From an uncultured bacterium (GTDB lineage Bacteria > Actinomycetota > Actinomycetes > S36-B12): a stretch of DNA of 48,467 bases. The notes beneath the pieces were generated by a model. That model worked only from the letters and a program-made list of their open reading frames with translations, ran no database searches and was not told the DNA's origin. The stretch's first letter is position 1. Each line of letters begins with the position of its first letter. Of the stretch, positions 1-8,468 are shown one piece after another. The stretch spans positions 1-48,467 of the forward strand of contig CAIVWG010000240.1 of assembly GCA_903909555.1 (NCBI GenBank). The letters are read 5' to 3'. The translations under genes and the position numbers were made by a program.

Positions 1-1
1 G

Positions 2-1402
2 GGCCTCGTCGACCGCGCCTTCATCGAGGAGCGCTGCGAGCCGGCACTGTACGCCGAGTGGGAGGAGTTCATCCGGCTTCCGGAGAACAGCCCCGAGGCC
101 GTCGAGGCGATGTGCGGGGTCCCCGCCGAGCAGATCCGGGGGGCGGCGCGGCTGTACGCCGCAGGACCGAACTCCGGCATCTACTACGGCCTGGGCGTCA
201 CCGAGCACAGCCAGGGATCGACGATGGTCATGGCGATGGCGAACCTCGCCATGGCGACCGGCAACATCGGCCGCGAGGGCGTCGGCGTCAACCCGCTGCG
301 CGGCCAGAACAACGTGCAGGGCTCCTGCGACATGGGCTCCTTCCCGCATGAGTTCTCCGGCTACCGGCACGTGTCGGACACCGTGGTGCGCGAGCAGTTC
401 GAGGCCCTCTGGGGGACCGAGTTGCAGTCCGAGCCCGGCATGCGCATCCCCAATATGTTCGACGCGGCGGTGACCGGCCAGTTCAAGGCTCTGTTCGTCC
501 AGGGTGAGGATGTCGCCCAGTCGGACCCCAACACCCACCACGTGCAGAAGGCCCTGGAGTCGATGGAGTTCGTGATCGTCCAGGACCTCTTCCTCAATGA
601 GACGGCGCGCTACGCCCACGTCTTCCTGCCGGGGACGTCGTTCCTGGAGAAGGACGGCACCTTCACCAATGCCGAGCGCCGGATCAACCGCGTGCGCCCC
701 GTCATGAGGCCGCAGACCGGCAAGCAGGAGTGGCAGGTGACCTGCGAGCTCAGCACCGCGCTGGGCTACCCCATGCACTACGACTCGGCCAGCCAGATCA
801 TGGACGAGATCGCCGCGCTGACGCCGACGTTCGCGGGGGTGTCGTTCGCGCTGCTCGACGAGGTGGGCAGCGTCCAGTGGCCCTGCAACGCCGAGCATCC
901 GCTGGGCACCCCGATCATGCACGTGGGTCGCTTCGTCCGCGGCGACGGCGCCTTCCAGGTCACCCCGTACGTCCCGACCGAGGAGCGCAGCACGCGTCGG
1001 TATCCCCTTCTGCTCACCACCGGTCGGATCCTCAGCCAGTACAACGTCGGCGCCCAGACCCGCCGTACGCCGAACGTCCTCTGGCATGACGAGGACGTGC
1101 TCGACATCCACGAGTCCGATGCCGAGGCGCGCGGCATCACCGACGGGACGTGGGTGACGCTGGCCAGCCGCGTGGGATCGACGATCATGCGGGCGCAGAT
1201 CTCCGACCGCGTGCCGCCCGGCGTCGTGTACACGACGTTCCACTACCCCGGCAGCGGCGCCAATGTCGTCACGACCGAGTACTCCGACTGGGCGACCAAC
1301 TGTCCGGAGTACAAGGTGACCGCGGTCGAGGTCACCCCGAGCCTGCGCGGCCCGGAGCACATGGAGGAGACCGCGGGGGTCGACGCGATGACCGTCGGAT
1401 AA
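2..1402 (+). CDS. fdhF: Formate dehydrogenase alpha subunit, C-terminal part (5' end outside window)
   Basis: Catalytic subunit of a molybdenum/tungsten bis-pterin formate dehydrogenase, oxidising formate to CO2. The reading frame is open from base 2, and at least 466 residues are present. Visible family signatures are GNIGREGVGVNPLRGQNNVQ followed by GSCDMGSFPHEFSGY, then FLEKDGTFTNAERRINRVR, and a C-terminal molydopterin-dinucleotide binding region with NVVTTEYSDWATNCPEYK. The Fe-S N-terminus and the Cys/Sec active-site segment lie upstream of the window and cannot be checked. An FdsD-like delta subunit starts 2 bases after the stop, which fits a cytoplasmic NAD-linked FdsABG-type enzyme rather than a membrane FDH (inference). 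It would complete oxidation of C1 units released as formate by Fhs further along. The family call is firm; the subtype is less so. Confidence 0.95.
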   Translation, partial: GLVDRAFIEERCEPALYAEWEEFIRLPENSPEAVEAMCGVPAEQIRGAARLYAAGPNSGIYYGLGVTEHSQGSTMVMAMANLAMATGNIGREGVGVNPLRGQNNVQGSCDMGSFPHEFSGYRHVSDTVVREQFEALWGTELQSEPGMRIPNMFDAAVTGQFKALFVQGEDVAQSDPNTHHVQKALESMEFVIVQDLFLNETARYAHVFLPGTSFLEKDGTFTNAERRINRVRPVMRPQTGKQEWQVTCELSTALGYPMHYDSASQIMDEIAALTPTFAGVSFALLDEVGSVQWPCNAEHPLGTPIMHVGRFVRGDGAFQVTPYVPTEERSTRRYPLLLTTGRILSQYNVGAQTRRTPNVLWHDEDVLDIHESDAEARGITDGTWVTLASRVGSTIMRAQISDRVPPGVVYTTFHYPGSGANVVTTEYSDWATNCPEYKVTAVEVTPSLRGPEHMEETAGVDAMTVG

Positions 1403-1404
1403 CC

Positions 1405-1623
1405 GTGCGCATCGAGACCCTCACCCGCATGGGCCAGCAGATCGCCCGCAACAACCAGGCGCTGCCGCCCGACCAGGCAGCCGCGCGCATCGCCGGTCAC
1501 CTGAGGTCGTTCTGGACCCCCGCGATGATCCGCGAACTCGAGGCCTACGCCGCCTTCAGCCCGGAGACGCTGGATCCCAACCTCCTGGCTGCTCTCGACC
1601 TGCTCGGCGCCGAGGCCCGCTAG
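1405..1623 (+). CDS. fdsD: Formate dehydrogenase delta subunit (FdsD-like)
   Basis: Small protein of 72 residues that starts with GTG two bases after the alpha-subunit stop, so it is almost certainly co-translated with it. The sequence has the FdsD family layout: an N-terminal RIETLTRMGQQIARNNQ helix, a segment PDQAAARIAGHLRSFWTPAM, and an Ala/Leu-rich end LDPNLLAALDLLG. In FDS-type NAD-dependent formate dehydrogenases the delta subunit is needed for an active enzyme, probably for cofactor insertion or stability (family knowledge). An ATG in the same frame further upstream would read through the end of the alpha subunit and is unlikely. The tight linkage is the best evidence here that the FDH is of the soluble NAD-linked kind. 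Confidence 0.85.
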   Translation: MRIETLTRMGQQIARNNQALPPDQAAARIAGHLRSFWTPAMIRELEAYAAFSPETLDPNLLAALDLLGAEAR

Positions 1624-1627
1624 CACC

Positions 1628-1678
1628 CCGTGCTGGCACGGTCGTCCGGCTCCTGCTGAGCCATTCCCCTGACAGGGG
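1628..1678 (+). terminator. Weak stem-loops after the formate dehydrogenase genes
   Basis: Two short inverted repeats lie just after the fdsD stop: CCGTG-ctgg-CACGG (1628-1641) and CCCCTG-a-CAGGGG (1666-1678). Neither is followed by a T run, so termination function is only a guess from position. Confidence 0.25.
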
Positions 1679-1742
1679 GTCTCAGTGCCTGTTGGATGGC
1701 GGGAACGGAACGGCAACATTCCATCGACAACGAGGAGCAGCC

Positions 1743-1994
1743 ATGGCAGACGACGACATCGAGGTGGGCGAGTCCATCGAGGTGACCGAGCTCGTGGGCG
1801 ACAACGGCGAGGTCCTCGGGACCGTCGTCGATGACGTGGTCGTGATGACCGGCGCTGACGGCTCCATCGTCGACGAGACCATCGACGTCTTCGACGCCGA
1901 TGGCAACCTCGTCGCCGAGGAGGAGACCGTGGACGTCTACGACGCCGACGGGAACCTCGTCGCGGAGGCCGGGGAGATCATCGTCGAGGGGTAG
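1743..1994 (+). CDS. Small acidic protein with 16-residue tandem repeat
   Basis: Hypothetical protein of 83 residues, extremely rich in Asp, Glu, Val and Gly and with almost no basic residues. I chose the ATG at 1743 because GAGGAG lies 5 bases upstream; a longer form from an ATG at 1692 lacks that signal and adds a non-acidic tail. The protein is built of short beta-like units, ending in two near-identical 16-residue copies, ETIDVFDADGNLVAEE and ETVDVYDADGNLVAEA. Earlier segments (ELVGDNGEVLGTVVDDVVVM) look like more diverged copies. No signal peptide or membrane segment is seen. The DxDADGN stretches resemble calcium-binding loops only superficially. I do not recognise a family. It stands alone, convergent with the cupin gene. 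Confidence 0.75.
   Translation: MADDDIEVGESIEVTELVGDNGEVLGTVVDDVVVMTGADGSIVDETIDVFDADGNLVAEEETVDVYDADGNLVAEAGEIIVEG
1875..1970 (+). repeat. Tandem 48-bp duplication inside the acidic protein gene
   Basis: Units 1875-1922 and 1923-1970 each start with GAGACC and encode 16 residues differing only at conservative positions (I/V, F/Y, E/A). Differences are mostly in third positions, so the duplication is not very recent but the protein repeat is kept. Confidence 0.8.
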
Positions 1995-1998
1995 GCCC

Positions 1999-2352
1999 TC
2001 ACCGGATGGAGACGTAGTACTTCACGATCGTCTCCTCGACGTCCCAGCGTCCGTACCACCCGCGCGGGAAGACCACCGTGCTCCCCTCCGAGATGACGGT
2101 CACCGTGCCGTCCTCGTCGGTGATGCGCGCGCGCCCGGCGAGGATGATCACCGATTCCTCGTCGGGCCGGTCCTCCACCGACCAGCCGCCCGGCGTGCAC
2201 TCCCACAGGCCGGTCTCGACGTTCTGCCACGTCTTGAGCACGCAGCCGCGCGTCATGGGCGTGCCGGAGTCCGCACCGGGCTTGAGCCCCCAGTCCTCCA
2301 AGCCCTCGAAGAGGGACTGCCAGGTGGACGCGACGATCGCGGGGTGGGTCAT
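1999..2352 (-). CDS. Cupin-domain protein
   Basis: Protein of 117 residues with a single cupin fold of the Cupin_3 (DUF861, EutQ-like) type. Supporting segments are the Trp-rich centre GLWECTPGGWSVED, the strand pair ESVIILAGRARITDEDG, and the turn motif GSTVVFPRGWYGRWDVEET, where a PxGWxGxW pattern is typical of this group. Members are usually small, and catalytic function is mostly unknown; the metal ligands of classical cupins are not clearly kept. The ATG at 2352 is preceded by GGAGG at good spacing. It is divergent from the SDR gene that starts 57 bases away and convergent with the acidic protein. No link to the one-carbon genes is evident. Confidence 0.8.
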   Translation of the reverse strand: MTHPAIVASTWQSLFEGLEDWGLKPGADSGTPMTRGCVLKTWQNVETGLWECTPGGWSVEDRPDEESVIILAGRARITDEDGTVTVISEGSTVVFPRGWYGRWDVEETIVKYYVSIR

Positions 2353-2395
2353 GGGACCTCCAAGAGTGAGTGACTCCGGAGTGTAGAGGCAGGGC

Positions 2396-2401
2396 TACAG
2401 T
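2396..2401 (+). promoter_or_regulatory. -10 box of a leaderless promoter for the SDR gene
   Basis: TACAGT ends 7 bases before the ATG at 2409 and there is no Shine-Dalgarno sequence. The same arrangement recurs at several other genes in the window, which supports leaderless transcription and the choice of start. Confidence 0.5.
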
Positions 2402-2408
2402 CGCGCGC

Positions 2409-3170
2409 ATGAGCATGTTCGATCTCTCCGGCAAGGTCGCCATCGTCACCGGGGGGAGCCGCGGCATAGGGCTGGGCATCGCGCAGGCCCTCTCCGAGGC
2501 GGGCGCGGCGATCGTCGTCGCGGCCACCCACGCCGATCAGTCGGCGGATGCCGTGCAGCGACTCCGGGACGCAGGGGCGACGGCCGCGTCGGTGCCGACG
2601 AATGTCGCTGACCCCGATGCCGCCCTGGCGCTGGTCGACGAGGCGGTGCGCCTCTTCGGTGGCGTCGACATCCTGGTCAACAACGCCGGGATCAACATCC
2701 GCAAGCGACCCGAGGACTACACCGTCGAGGAGTGGCACCAGGTCCTCTCCGTCAATCTCGACGGTCCCTTCTTCTGCAGCAGGGCGGCATACCCGGCCAT
2801 GAAGGCCCGGGGCGGGGGCAAGATCATCAACATCGCCTCCCTCATGTCGATCTTCGCGAATGAGAAGGCCGCGGCCTACGGCGCCGCCAAGGGCGGACTC
2901 GTGCAGTTGACCAAGGCTCTCGCGGTCGCCTGGGCCGCGGACGGCATCCACGCCAACGCCATCCTGCCCGGCTGGATCGACACGGACCTGACCGCAGGCG
3001 CTCGCCAGCAGCTCCCCGGCCTGGACGAGGCGGTCCGGGCGCGCACGCCGGAGGGCCGGTGGGGTACTCCCCAGGACCTCGGCGGCGCCGCGGTGTTCCT
3101 CGCCTCCCCGGCTTCCGACTTCGTCACCGGGACCACCCTCCTCGTGGACGGCGGATTCGCAGCCGACTGA
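2409..3170 (+). CDS. SDR-family NAD(P)-dependent oxidoreductase
   Basis: Classical short-chain dehydrogenase of 253 residues. The Rossmann motif TGGSRGIG is at residues 14-21, NNAG at 91-94, the catalytic Ser in NIAS at 144, and YxxxK at Tyr157/Lys161. The C-terminal LVDGGF segment is intact. The closest visible resemblance is to gluconate 5-dehydrogenase / 2-deoxy-D-gluconate 3-dehydrogenase-like enzymes (FDLSGKVAIVTGG start, NNAGINIRKRPEDY, ARTPEGRWGTPQDLGGAAVF), so a sugar-acid or polyol substrate is plausible but not proven. The ATG at 2409 is preferred over upstream in-frame codons because the family start is MFDLSGK and a TACAGT box sits 7 bases upstream. It is divergent from the cupin gene and is followed by tRNA-Thr. 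Confidence 0.9.
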   Translation: MSMFDLSGKVAIVTGGSRGIGLGIAQALSEAGAAIVVAATHADQSADAVQRLRDAGATAASVPTNVADPDAALALVDEAVRLFGGVDILVNNAGINIRKRPEDYTVEEWHQVLSVNLDGPFFCSRAAYPAMKARGGGKIINIASLMSIFANEKAAAYGAAKGGLVQLTKALAVAWAADGIHANAILPGWIDTDLTAGARQQLPGLDEAVRARTPEGRWGTPQDLGGAAVFLASPASDFVTGTTLLVDGGFAAD

Positions 3171-3200
3171 GCCCCGGCCGCATGGGAGGATAGACCGCCC

Positions 3201-3272
3201 GCCTCCGTAGCTCAGTGGTAGAGCAACCGCCTTGTAAGCGGTAGGTCGTCAGTTCAATCCTGACCGGGGGCT
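3201..3272 (+). tRNA. tRNA-Thr (anticodon TGT)
   Basis: A 72-base cloverleaf. The acceptor stem GCCTCCG pairs with CGGGGGC (3265-3271) with one G-T pair, and the discriminator is T3272. The anticodon stem is 3226-3230 with 3238-3242, the loop is CTTGTAA, and the anticodon TGT is at 3233-3235. The T-arm is GTCAG-TTCAATC-CTGAC (3248-3264). CCA is not encoded. TGT reads ACA threonine codons, which are rare in this GC-rich DNA. Confidence 0.93.
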
Positions 3273-3328
3273 CTCGAACAGCCACGGCCTCGCGGCGTGC
3301 GTCGCATGGCTCACTCCAGGAGGTCAGG

Positions 3329-4255
3329 GTGCCGGTCGTGACGATGGCGGAGCAGGGCCCGATCGGTGCGGGTGCCGCCCGGGCGGTAGCGCTCGGCGGC
3401 GGTGGCGAGTGGTTCGTCGCGTGGATGGCCGGGTACGCGAGTGGGCTCCTCGAGGCGGGTGTCGATCTCGCTCAGGCCGACGTGACCATCGGCACCAGCG
3501 CGGGATCCCTGGTCGGGGCTGCGATCCAGGGCGGACGCCTTGCCCCCTTCACGGACGTCCTTCGGCAACTGGGGGCCAACCCCGCTGCGGCGAACAAGGA
3601 GCTCAACATCAGCGTGGGCGCTCCGTCGCAGGCGCGCGCACGCACGGTCATGGGTCAGACGGATGCCATCACGCCCGCCACCCTCCAGGAGATCGGGCGC
3701 GCGGCGATGGCCGCGCGCAATGCGCCGGACGAGAGCTACGTCGCATCAGTGCAGGGGGTCCTGGGGCTCACCGACTGGCCCGCCGGGCACTACACGACCT
3801 CGACCGACTGCTACACGGGCGAGTCGCTCATCGCCGGCGGCGATTCGGGGGTCACCATCGCTCAGGCGTGCGCGGCCAGCTCGTCCTTGCCGGGTGTCAA
3901 CGGGCCGACCTGGCTCGGCGATCGCCTGTGCATGGACGGCGGGGTGAGCTCGTCGAGCACGCACGCCGACATGCTGGCCGGAGCGACCTTCGTCCTCATC
4001 ATCGCCATGTTCGACTTCAAGGCGAATCCACCGAAGCACGTCAACCCGTCCTTCGGAATCGCCGAAAGGGTCAACCCCGGCACCGCTGAGCGGGAGGCAG
4101 CCGCCCTCCGGGAGCAGGGCAGCAGCGTGCACGTCACCATCGCCAACCCCGATCCGACGACCGACTTCATGGACGCCGCCACCATCGGTCCTGCCATCGC
4201 TGATGGAGTATCGCGTGGCAAGGCAGACGCGGAGGCCATCGCCGCCCTATGGTGA
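3329..4255 (+). CDS. Patatin-like phospholipase family protein
   Basis: Predicted serine acyl-hydrolase of 308 residues. The glycine-rich oxyanion loop GGGGEW is at residues 23-28, the nucleophile motif GTSAGS (GxSxG, Ser57) follows, and the partner aspartate is in MDGG (Asp203). These give the Ser-Asp dyad of patatins. No signal peptide is present, so a cytoplasmic or membrane-face lipase is likely. AGGAGG at 3318-3323 lies 5 bases before a GTG at 3329, which fixes that start over an ATG 15 bases downstream. The stop is 6 bases before the FUSC-like membrane protein, so the two probably form one transcript. The substrate is unknown. Confidence 0.9.
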   Translation: MPVVTMAEQGPIGAGAARAVALGGGGEWFVAWMAGYASGLLEAGVDLAQADVTIGTSAGSLVGAAIQGGRLAPFTDVLRQLGANPAAANKELNISVGAPSQARARTVMGQTDAITPATLQEIGRAAMAARNAPDESYVASVQGVLGLTDWPAGHYTTSTDCYTGESLIAGGDSGVTIAQACAASSSLPGVNGPTWLGDRLCMDGGVSSSSTHADMLAGATFVLIIAMFDFKANPPKHVNPSFGIAERVNPGTAEREAAALREQGSSVHVTIANPDPTTDFMDAATIGPAIADGVSRGKADAEAIAALW

Positions 4256-4261
4256 GGGCCC

Positions 4262-5371
4262 ATGTCGACGACTCCCGCCCCGACTGCCGCCCCGCCCCGT
4301 CAGGCCATGCCGATGAAGAAGCGGCTGATCCTGGCCAGCGTCATCATCGTGCTCACGCTCGTTCCCGCTTTGATCATGGTGGCGGTTGCCTATGTGGCCA
4401 CCGGTCAAGTGCAGGCGGCGGCCACCTGGGCCTCGATTCCTGCCATCGCCGGTATTGCTGCGGCCGCAACAGCCGGTCGCCGGTTCGCGGTCGTCGCGGC
4501 CATCGCCACCGGGATGATCGCCTCTGTGTGCATCGTGGCGGGTGCATCACCGGTCTCCGGCGCGGGCCTCATGGGCATCATGGCGATCGCGGTCGGGCAA
4601 CTGTCGAAGTTCGGCCTGCATAAGTCGGCGCTGCTCTATCCGGTCATGATGTCGTGGGCGGTGATCGACCCGCCGACGTGGGGAGGCCAGTCGACGGTTG
4701 ATCGCTTCGACGAGTCCTACCTGCTGTGGATGTCCGCCATCTTCTTCGTGGGAGCGCTCATCCCCGCACTGGTGCTGCCTTTCCTCATGCGCAAGCGGCC
4801 GCTGCCTCCTCGCAAGGCGTACTCGCGTGACGATGCGCTGCCCTACACGGTCATGATCACCGTGCTGGTCACCCTGTCGACCTTCGTTGTCCTGTCCAAT
4901 CCCAAGTGGTACGGCGGCGCCTTCATCATCGCCGTGATCCTCATCATGGCGCCCATCGGCGATACCCAGACACTCAAGCCGACCATCATGCGCATCCTCG
5001 GGACCGTGGTCGGCTCCCTCCTGCTCGTCGTGCTGCTCTCGCAGGTCGATTCCCTCGCCGTGATCTACCTCGTGGGCCTGATCTTCATCGTCATCGCCCT
5101 CATTGCGCGCTTCGGCGTCCACGTGTGGATCTATTACGTCTTCATGGTGCCGGCAACCGCGGCGCTGAACGCCACGACGTTCTCGCAGGTGGGTCAGCTC
5201 GGCGAGCAGCGCCTCGGTGACAACATCATCGGCGGCATACTGGTGATCATCGCGTCGGCGATCGCGATCGGCTACTCCCACTGGGCGCAGCGCCATGGCC
5301 ACGCCCACGATGATGACCCGGAGGCTCAGCGCGTCCAGGAGGCCACGGACACGGTCGCCACGCCCGCCTAG
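4262..5371 (+). CDS. FUSC-like integral membrane protein
   Basis: Protein of 369 residues with about ten hydrophobic helices in two blocks, roughly residues 20-180 and 195-350, separated by the basic segment MRKRPLPPRKAYSRDD. The C-terminal block carries the pattern of the fusaric-acid-resistance/aromatic acid exporter fold: TIMRILGTVVGSLLLVVLL, a short VHVWIYYVFMV segment, and RLGDNIIGGILVII near the end. That suggests an efflux or small-molecule transport role. The His/Asp-rich tail (HGHAHDDDPEAQ) is cytoplasmic. It starts 6 bases after the patatin gene and converges on the GyrI-like gene 7 bases away. The family call rests on these motifs only. Confidence 0.7.
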   Translation: MSTTPAPTAAPPRQAMPMKKRLILASVIIVLTLVPALIMVAVAYVATGQVQAAATWASIPAIAGIAAAATAGRRFAVVAAIATGMIASVCIVAGASPVSGAGLMGIMAIAVGQLSKFGLHKSALLYPVMMSWAVIDPPTWGGQSTVDRFDESYLLWMSAIFFVGALIPALVLPFLMRKRPLPPRKAYSRDDALPYTVMITVLVTLSTFVVLSNPKWYGGAFIIAVILIMAPIGDTQTLKPTIMRILGTVVGSLLLVVLLSQVDSLAVIYLVGLIFIVIALIARFGVHVWIYYVFMVPATAALNATTFSQVGQLGEQRLGDNIIGGILVIIASAIAIGYSHWAQRHGHAHDDDPEAQRVQEATDTVATPA

Positions 5372-5378
5372 GCGGGAC

Positions 5379-5831
5379 TCAGGCGAGCGTGCAGGGCCAG
5401 GTGACCGTCGTGCGCGGCTGGGGCACCTCGGGGCCATCCAGGTAGGTCTCCCAGGGTGCGCCCGTCGGGCGGTGGCCCGATGTGGCGAACCACTGCTCGA
5501 TCGCCTGGTACGCCCCTGCGACATCCGAGTAGGCACCCACATGCGTCGTCACGGCCGCCGTGCCGCCCGGGAGCGTGATGGTGTGCACGTCGCCGTCGAG
5601 GGCAAGGTCGGGCGGGCAGGGGAAGCCTGCCTCGACACGGAATCTTCCCCCGACCATGTCGTAGCGGGCGAAGGGCTTGCCGTCGACGGCGACGGCCTCG
5701 CGTGCCAGCGTGCCGAGGACCTGCTCGAAGGCGCGTCCCAGGAAGGGACCCACTTCCTCCATACCGCAGGTGCCGGAGACGACGGCGGCGTGCTGGGACT
5801 CGATCTCAACAGTGTGGATGTCGTAGGCCAT
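5379..5831 (-). CDS. GyrI-like small-molecule-binding domain protein
   Basis: Protein of 150 residues resembling the GyrI / AraC effector-binding (SRPBCC-like SOUL-type) fold. Visible are two alpha-beta repeats, the segment PFARYDMVGGRFRVEAGFPCP typical of the ligand pocket region, the GGTAAVTTHVGAYSDVAGAYQ stretch that matches the Gx(Y/H)xxLxxAY signature, and PWETYLDGPE near the end. It lacks a DNA-binding domain, so it would bind a ligand without being a transcription factor itself. The ATG at 5831 starts one base before the fhs stop, giving tight coupling as the last gene of the gntR-to-fhs operon. A role in sensing or binding a catabolic intermediate is inference. Confidence 0.75.
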   Translation of the reverse strand: MAYDIHTVEIESQHAAVVSGTCGMEEVGPFLGRAFEQVLGTLAREAVAVDGKPFARYDMVGGRFRVEAGFPCPPDLALDGDVHTITLPGGTAAVTTHVGAYSDVAGAYQAIEQWFATSGHRPTGAPWETYLDGPEVPQPRTTVTWPCTLA

Positions 5832-5832
5832 C

Positions 5833-7500
5833 TCAGAAGAGTCCCACAACCGCACCGTCGACGAGGTCGATCCGCTCGGAGGCGGGTGCCTTGGGGAGGC
5901 CCGGCATCGTCATGATGTCCCCGCACACCATGACCACGAACTCCGCGCCGGCGGAGAGCCGGACTTCGCGGATGTCGAGGACGTGCCCGGTCGGCGCCGC
6001 GCGCAGGGCGGCATCGGTGGAGAAGGAGTACTGCGTCTTCGCCACGCAGACCGGCAGGTGGCCGTAGCCCATGGCCTCGAGGTCCCGGATCTGCTGGCGG
6101 ACCTTGGAGCTGGCCGTCACCTCGGCGGCGCGGTAGACGCGGGTGGCGATGGCCGTCACCTTCTCCCACAGCGAGGCGTCGTCGGGGTAGACGAAGGTCA
6201 GCTCGCGGGGCGTCTCACAGAGTTCGACCACCTTGCGCGCGAGCTCCTCGGTCCCGGCTCCTCCATCGGCCCAGTGCGTGGCGAGCACGACGTCGGCCCC
6301 GGCGTCGCCGACGAGTCGTCGGAGCAGGTCGATCTCCGCATCGGTGTCGGAGGTAAAGCGGTTGATCGACACGACAGGCTTGATGCCGTACACGTCGCGG
6401 ACGTTTTCGATGTGGCGTCGGAGATTGACGATCCCCTTCTCGAGGGCCTCGAGATCCTCTTCGGTGATGGTCTTGAGATCAGCGCCGCCGTGGTACTTCA
6501 GGGCGCGGATCGTGGCCACGATGACGGCGACCGACGGCCGCAGGCCTGACTTCCGGCACTTGATGTCGACGAACTTCTCCGCGCCCAGGTCTGCCCCGAA
6601 GCCAGCCTCGGTCACGACGTAGTCGGCGAGCTTGAGCGCTCCACGAGTCGCCACGACGGTGTTGCAGCCGTGGGCGATGTTGGCGAAGGGCCCACCGTGC
6701 ACGAAGGCGGGCGTGTGCTCGAGGGTCTGGACGAGATTGGGATTGAAGGCGTCCTTGAGGAGTACTGTCATCGCGCCGTCGGCATCGAGATCGCGAGCCC
6801 GGATGGGCTCCTTGGCGGTGTTGTAGGCGACGATGATGTTGCCCAGTCGCTCCTTGAGGTCGTCCAGCGACGTGGCGAGGCAGAAGATCGCCATGATCTC
6901 CGAGGCCACCACGATGTCGAACCCGTCCTCGCGGGGGTAGCCGTTGCCTGGGCCGCCGAGGCCGACGACGATGTCGCGCAGGGCACGGTCATTCATGTCG
7001 AGCACGCGCTTCCAGGCGATGCGGCGTACGTCGATCCCGAGGCGGTTGCCGTGGTGGACGTGGTTGTCGATCAGGGCGGCGAGCAGGTTGTTGGCCAGGC
7101 CGATGGCGCTGAAGTCGCCGGTGAAGTGCAGGTTGATGTCCTCCATGGGGACCACCTGGGCGTAGCCGCCTCCCGCGGCGCCGCCCTTCATCCCGAACAC
7201 CGGCCCGAGGGACGGCTCCCGCAGGCAGATCATCGCGTTCTTCCCGATGCGGCGCAGCCCGTCGCCGAGGCCGACCGTGGTCGTGGTCTTGCCTTCGCCG
7301 GCGGGGGTCGGGGAGATGGCCGTGACGAGGATGAGCTTGGCGTCGGGCCGCTCGGGCAGCGAGTCGAGGTAGGCGTTGGAGACCTTGGCCTTGTAGTGGC
7401 CGTAGGGCTCCAGGGCCTCCTCCGGGATGCCGAGCGATGCGGCGACGGATGAGATGCGATCCATCTGCGTCGCCTGCGCGATCTCGATGTCAGTGGGCAT
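5833..7500 (-). CDS. fhs: Formate--tetrahydrofolate ligase
   Basis: Cytoplasmic enzyme interconverting formate + ATP + THF and 10-formyl-THF + ADP + Pi. The 555 residues match the family length. The P-loop [11 protein letters not shown] starts at residue 65, followed by [30 protein letters not shown] and [14 protein letters not shown], all hallmark segments. ATG 7500 has GAGGAAGA upstream, 8 bases after the etfA stop. Within an operon for dimethylglycine demethylation it would run in the direction that yields formate and ATP, draining C1 units made by the upstream flavoprotein (inference). Formate dehydrogenase at the window start is the natural next step. Confidence 0.98.
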   Translation of the reverse strand: MPTDIEIAQATQMDRISSVAASLGIPEEALEPYGHYKAKVSNAYLDSLPERPDAKLILVTAISPTPAGEGKTTTTVGLGDGLRRIGKNAMICLREPSLGPVFGMKGGAAGGGYAQVVPMEDINLHFTGDFSAIGLANNLLAALIDNHVHHGNRLGIDVRRIAWKRVLDMNDRALRDIVVGLGGPGNGYPREDGFDIVVASEIMAIFCLATSLDDLKERLGNIIVAYNTAKEPIRARDLDADGAMTVLLKDAFNPNLVQTLEHTPAFVHGGPFANIAHGCNTVVATRGALKLADYVVTEAGFGADLGAEKFVDIKCRKSGLRPSVAVIVATIRALKYHGGADLKTITEEDLEALEKGIVNLRRHIENVRDVYGIKPVVSINRFTSDTDAEIDLLRRLVGDAGADVVLATHWADGGAGTEELARKVVELCETPRELTFVYPDDASLWEKVTAIATRVYRAAEVTASSKVRQQIRDLEAMGYGHLPVCVAKTQYSFSTDAALRAAPTGHVLDIREVRLSAGAEFVVMVCGDIMTMPGLPKAPASERIDLVDGAVVGLF

Positions 7501-7508
7501 GGTCTTCC

Positions 7509-8468
7509 TCAGGACTTGGCGGCGCGGACGGCGTCGACGAGGGCGGGCATCACCGTGGCGGCGTCGCCGATGACGGCGTAGTCGGCGAAGGACATGATGG
7601 TGGCGTCAGGATCGGTGTTGATGGCGATCATCGTCTTGGCGTTCTTGCACCCGGCGATGTGCTGGGTCGCCCCGCTGATCCCGACGGCGATGTAGAGGTC
7701 GGGCGCGACCTTGGTGCCCGTCTGGCCGACCTGCTCCGCGTGCGGTCGCCAGCCGGCGGAGGTGACCACCCGGGAGCAGCCGACCGCTCCGCCGAGCAGG
7801 GCCGCGAGTTCCTCGAGGGGGCCGAAGCCGCCCTCGCCCACTCCACGGCCGCCGGACACGACGACCTTGGCCTCGGCGAGGCTCACGCCGCCTCCTCCGC
7901 CGCCCACCCGGTCCACGATGCGCACGGCGAGGTCCGCGTCGGCGAGCTCGGGGGCGAACTCCACGACCGCGGCGGGTCCCGAGCCCGTGACGGGATCGAC
8001 GGCGAAGGCATGCAGGGCGGTCGACGCGATGAGCATGGGTGCGTGCACGCGAGCGTCTTCCAGGACGTTGCCGGCCCAGCGATTGCGCGTCACGTGCGAG
8101 ACCCCGTCGCCGAGCGTGATCGCCGTGCAGTCGGCGGCGAAGGGCTCGTCGACGATCGCGGACGCGTGCGCCAGGACCTCGTTGCCACGCGGGGAGCCCA
8201 CGGCGAGGACCGCTGCGGGTGACATCTGGCGTGCCATCTGGGCCACCGCGCGCCCGGTCGCCATGGGGGCGTAGTCGGTGATGCGCGGATCGACGGCGAC
8301 GTGAGTGGTGGTGACCCCGAACTCTCCCAGGCGAGCGGCTGCGGTGACCGCGTCAGCTCCCACCATGACGGCCTGCACGTCGGTGTCGAGGCCACGTGCG
8401 GCCGCGACGGCCTGCAGGGACAGTTCGTCCAGGACTCCGCGATCGTGATCGACGTAGACGAGGATCAT
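7509..8468 (-). CDS. etfA: Electron transfer flavoprotein alpha subunit
   Basis: Protein of 319 residues with the N-terminal ETF fold and the C-terminal FAD-binding domain. Diagnostic segments are [59 protein letters not shown] and the ADYAVIGDA end. It forms a heterodimer with EtfB and carries electrons from flavoprotein dehydrogenases to ETF:quinone oxidoreductase or another acceptor. Its ATG overlaps the etfB stop as ATGA. The dimethylglycine dehydrogenase-like gene lies immediately upstream of etfB, so that enzyme is the likely donor. ETF:quinone oxidoreductase is not in this window. Confidence 0.96.
   Translation of the reverse strand: MILVYVDHDRGVLDELSLQAVAAARGLDTDVQAVMVGADAVTAAARLGEFGVTTTHVAVDPRITDYAPMATGRAVAQMARQMSPAAVLAVGSPRGNEVLAHASAIVDEPFAADCTAITLGDGVSHVTRNRWAGNVLEDARVHAPMLIASTALHAFAVDPVTGSGPAAVVEFAPELADADLAVRIVDRVGGGGGGVSLAEAKVVVSGGRGVGEGGFGPLEELAALLGGAVGCSRVVTSAGWRPHAEQVGQTGTKVAPDLYIAVGISGATQHIAGCKNAKTMIAINTDPDATIMSFADYAVIGDAATVMPALVDAVRAAKS

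Noticed and set aside
3201..3329. tRNA-Thr as an integration site for an adjoining island
   Set aside because: The sequence after the tRNA has no integrase and I found no second copy of the tRNA 3' end in the window.
5295..5915. Plus-strand open frame antisense to the GyrI-like gene
   Set aside because: Low-complexity Arg/Gly-rich translation without a ribosome site; the minus-strand protein has a recognisable fold pattern and operon coupling.
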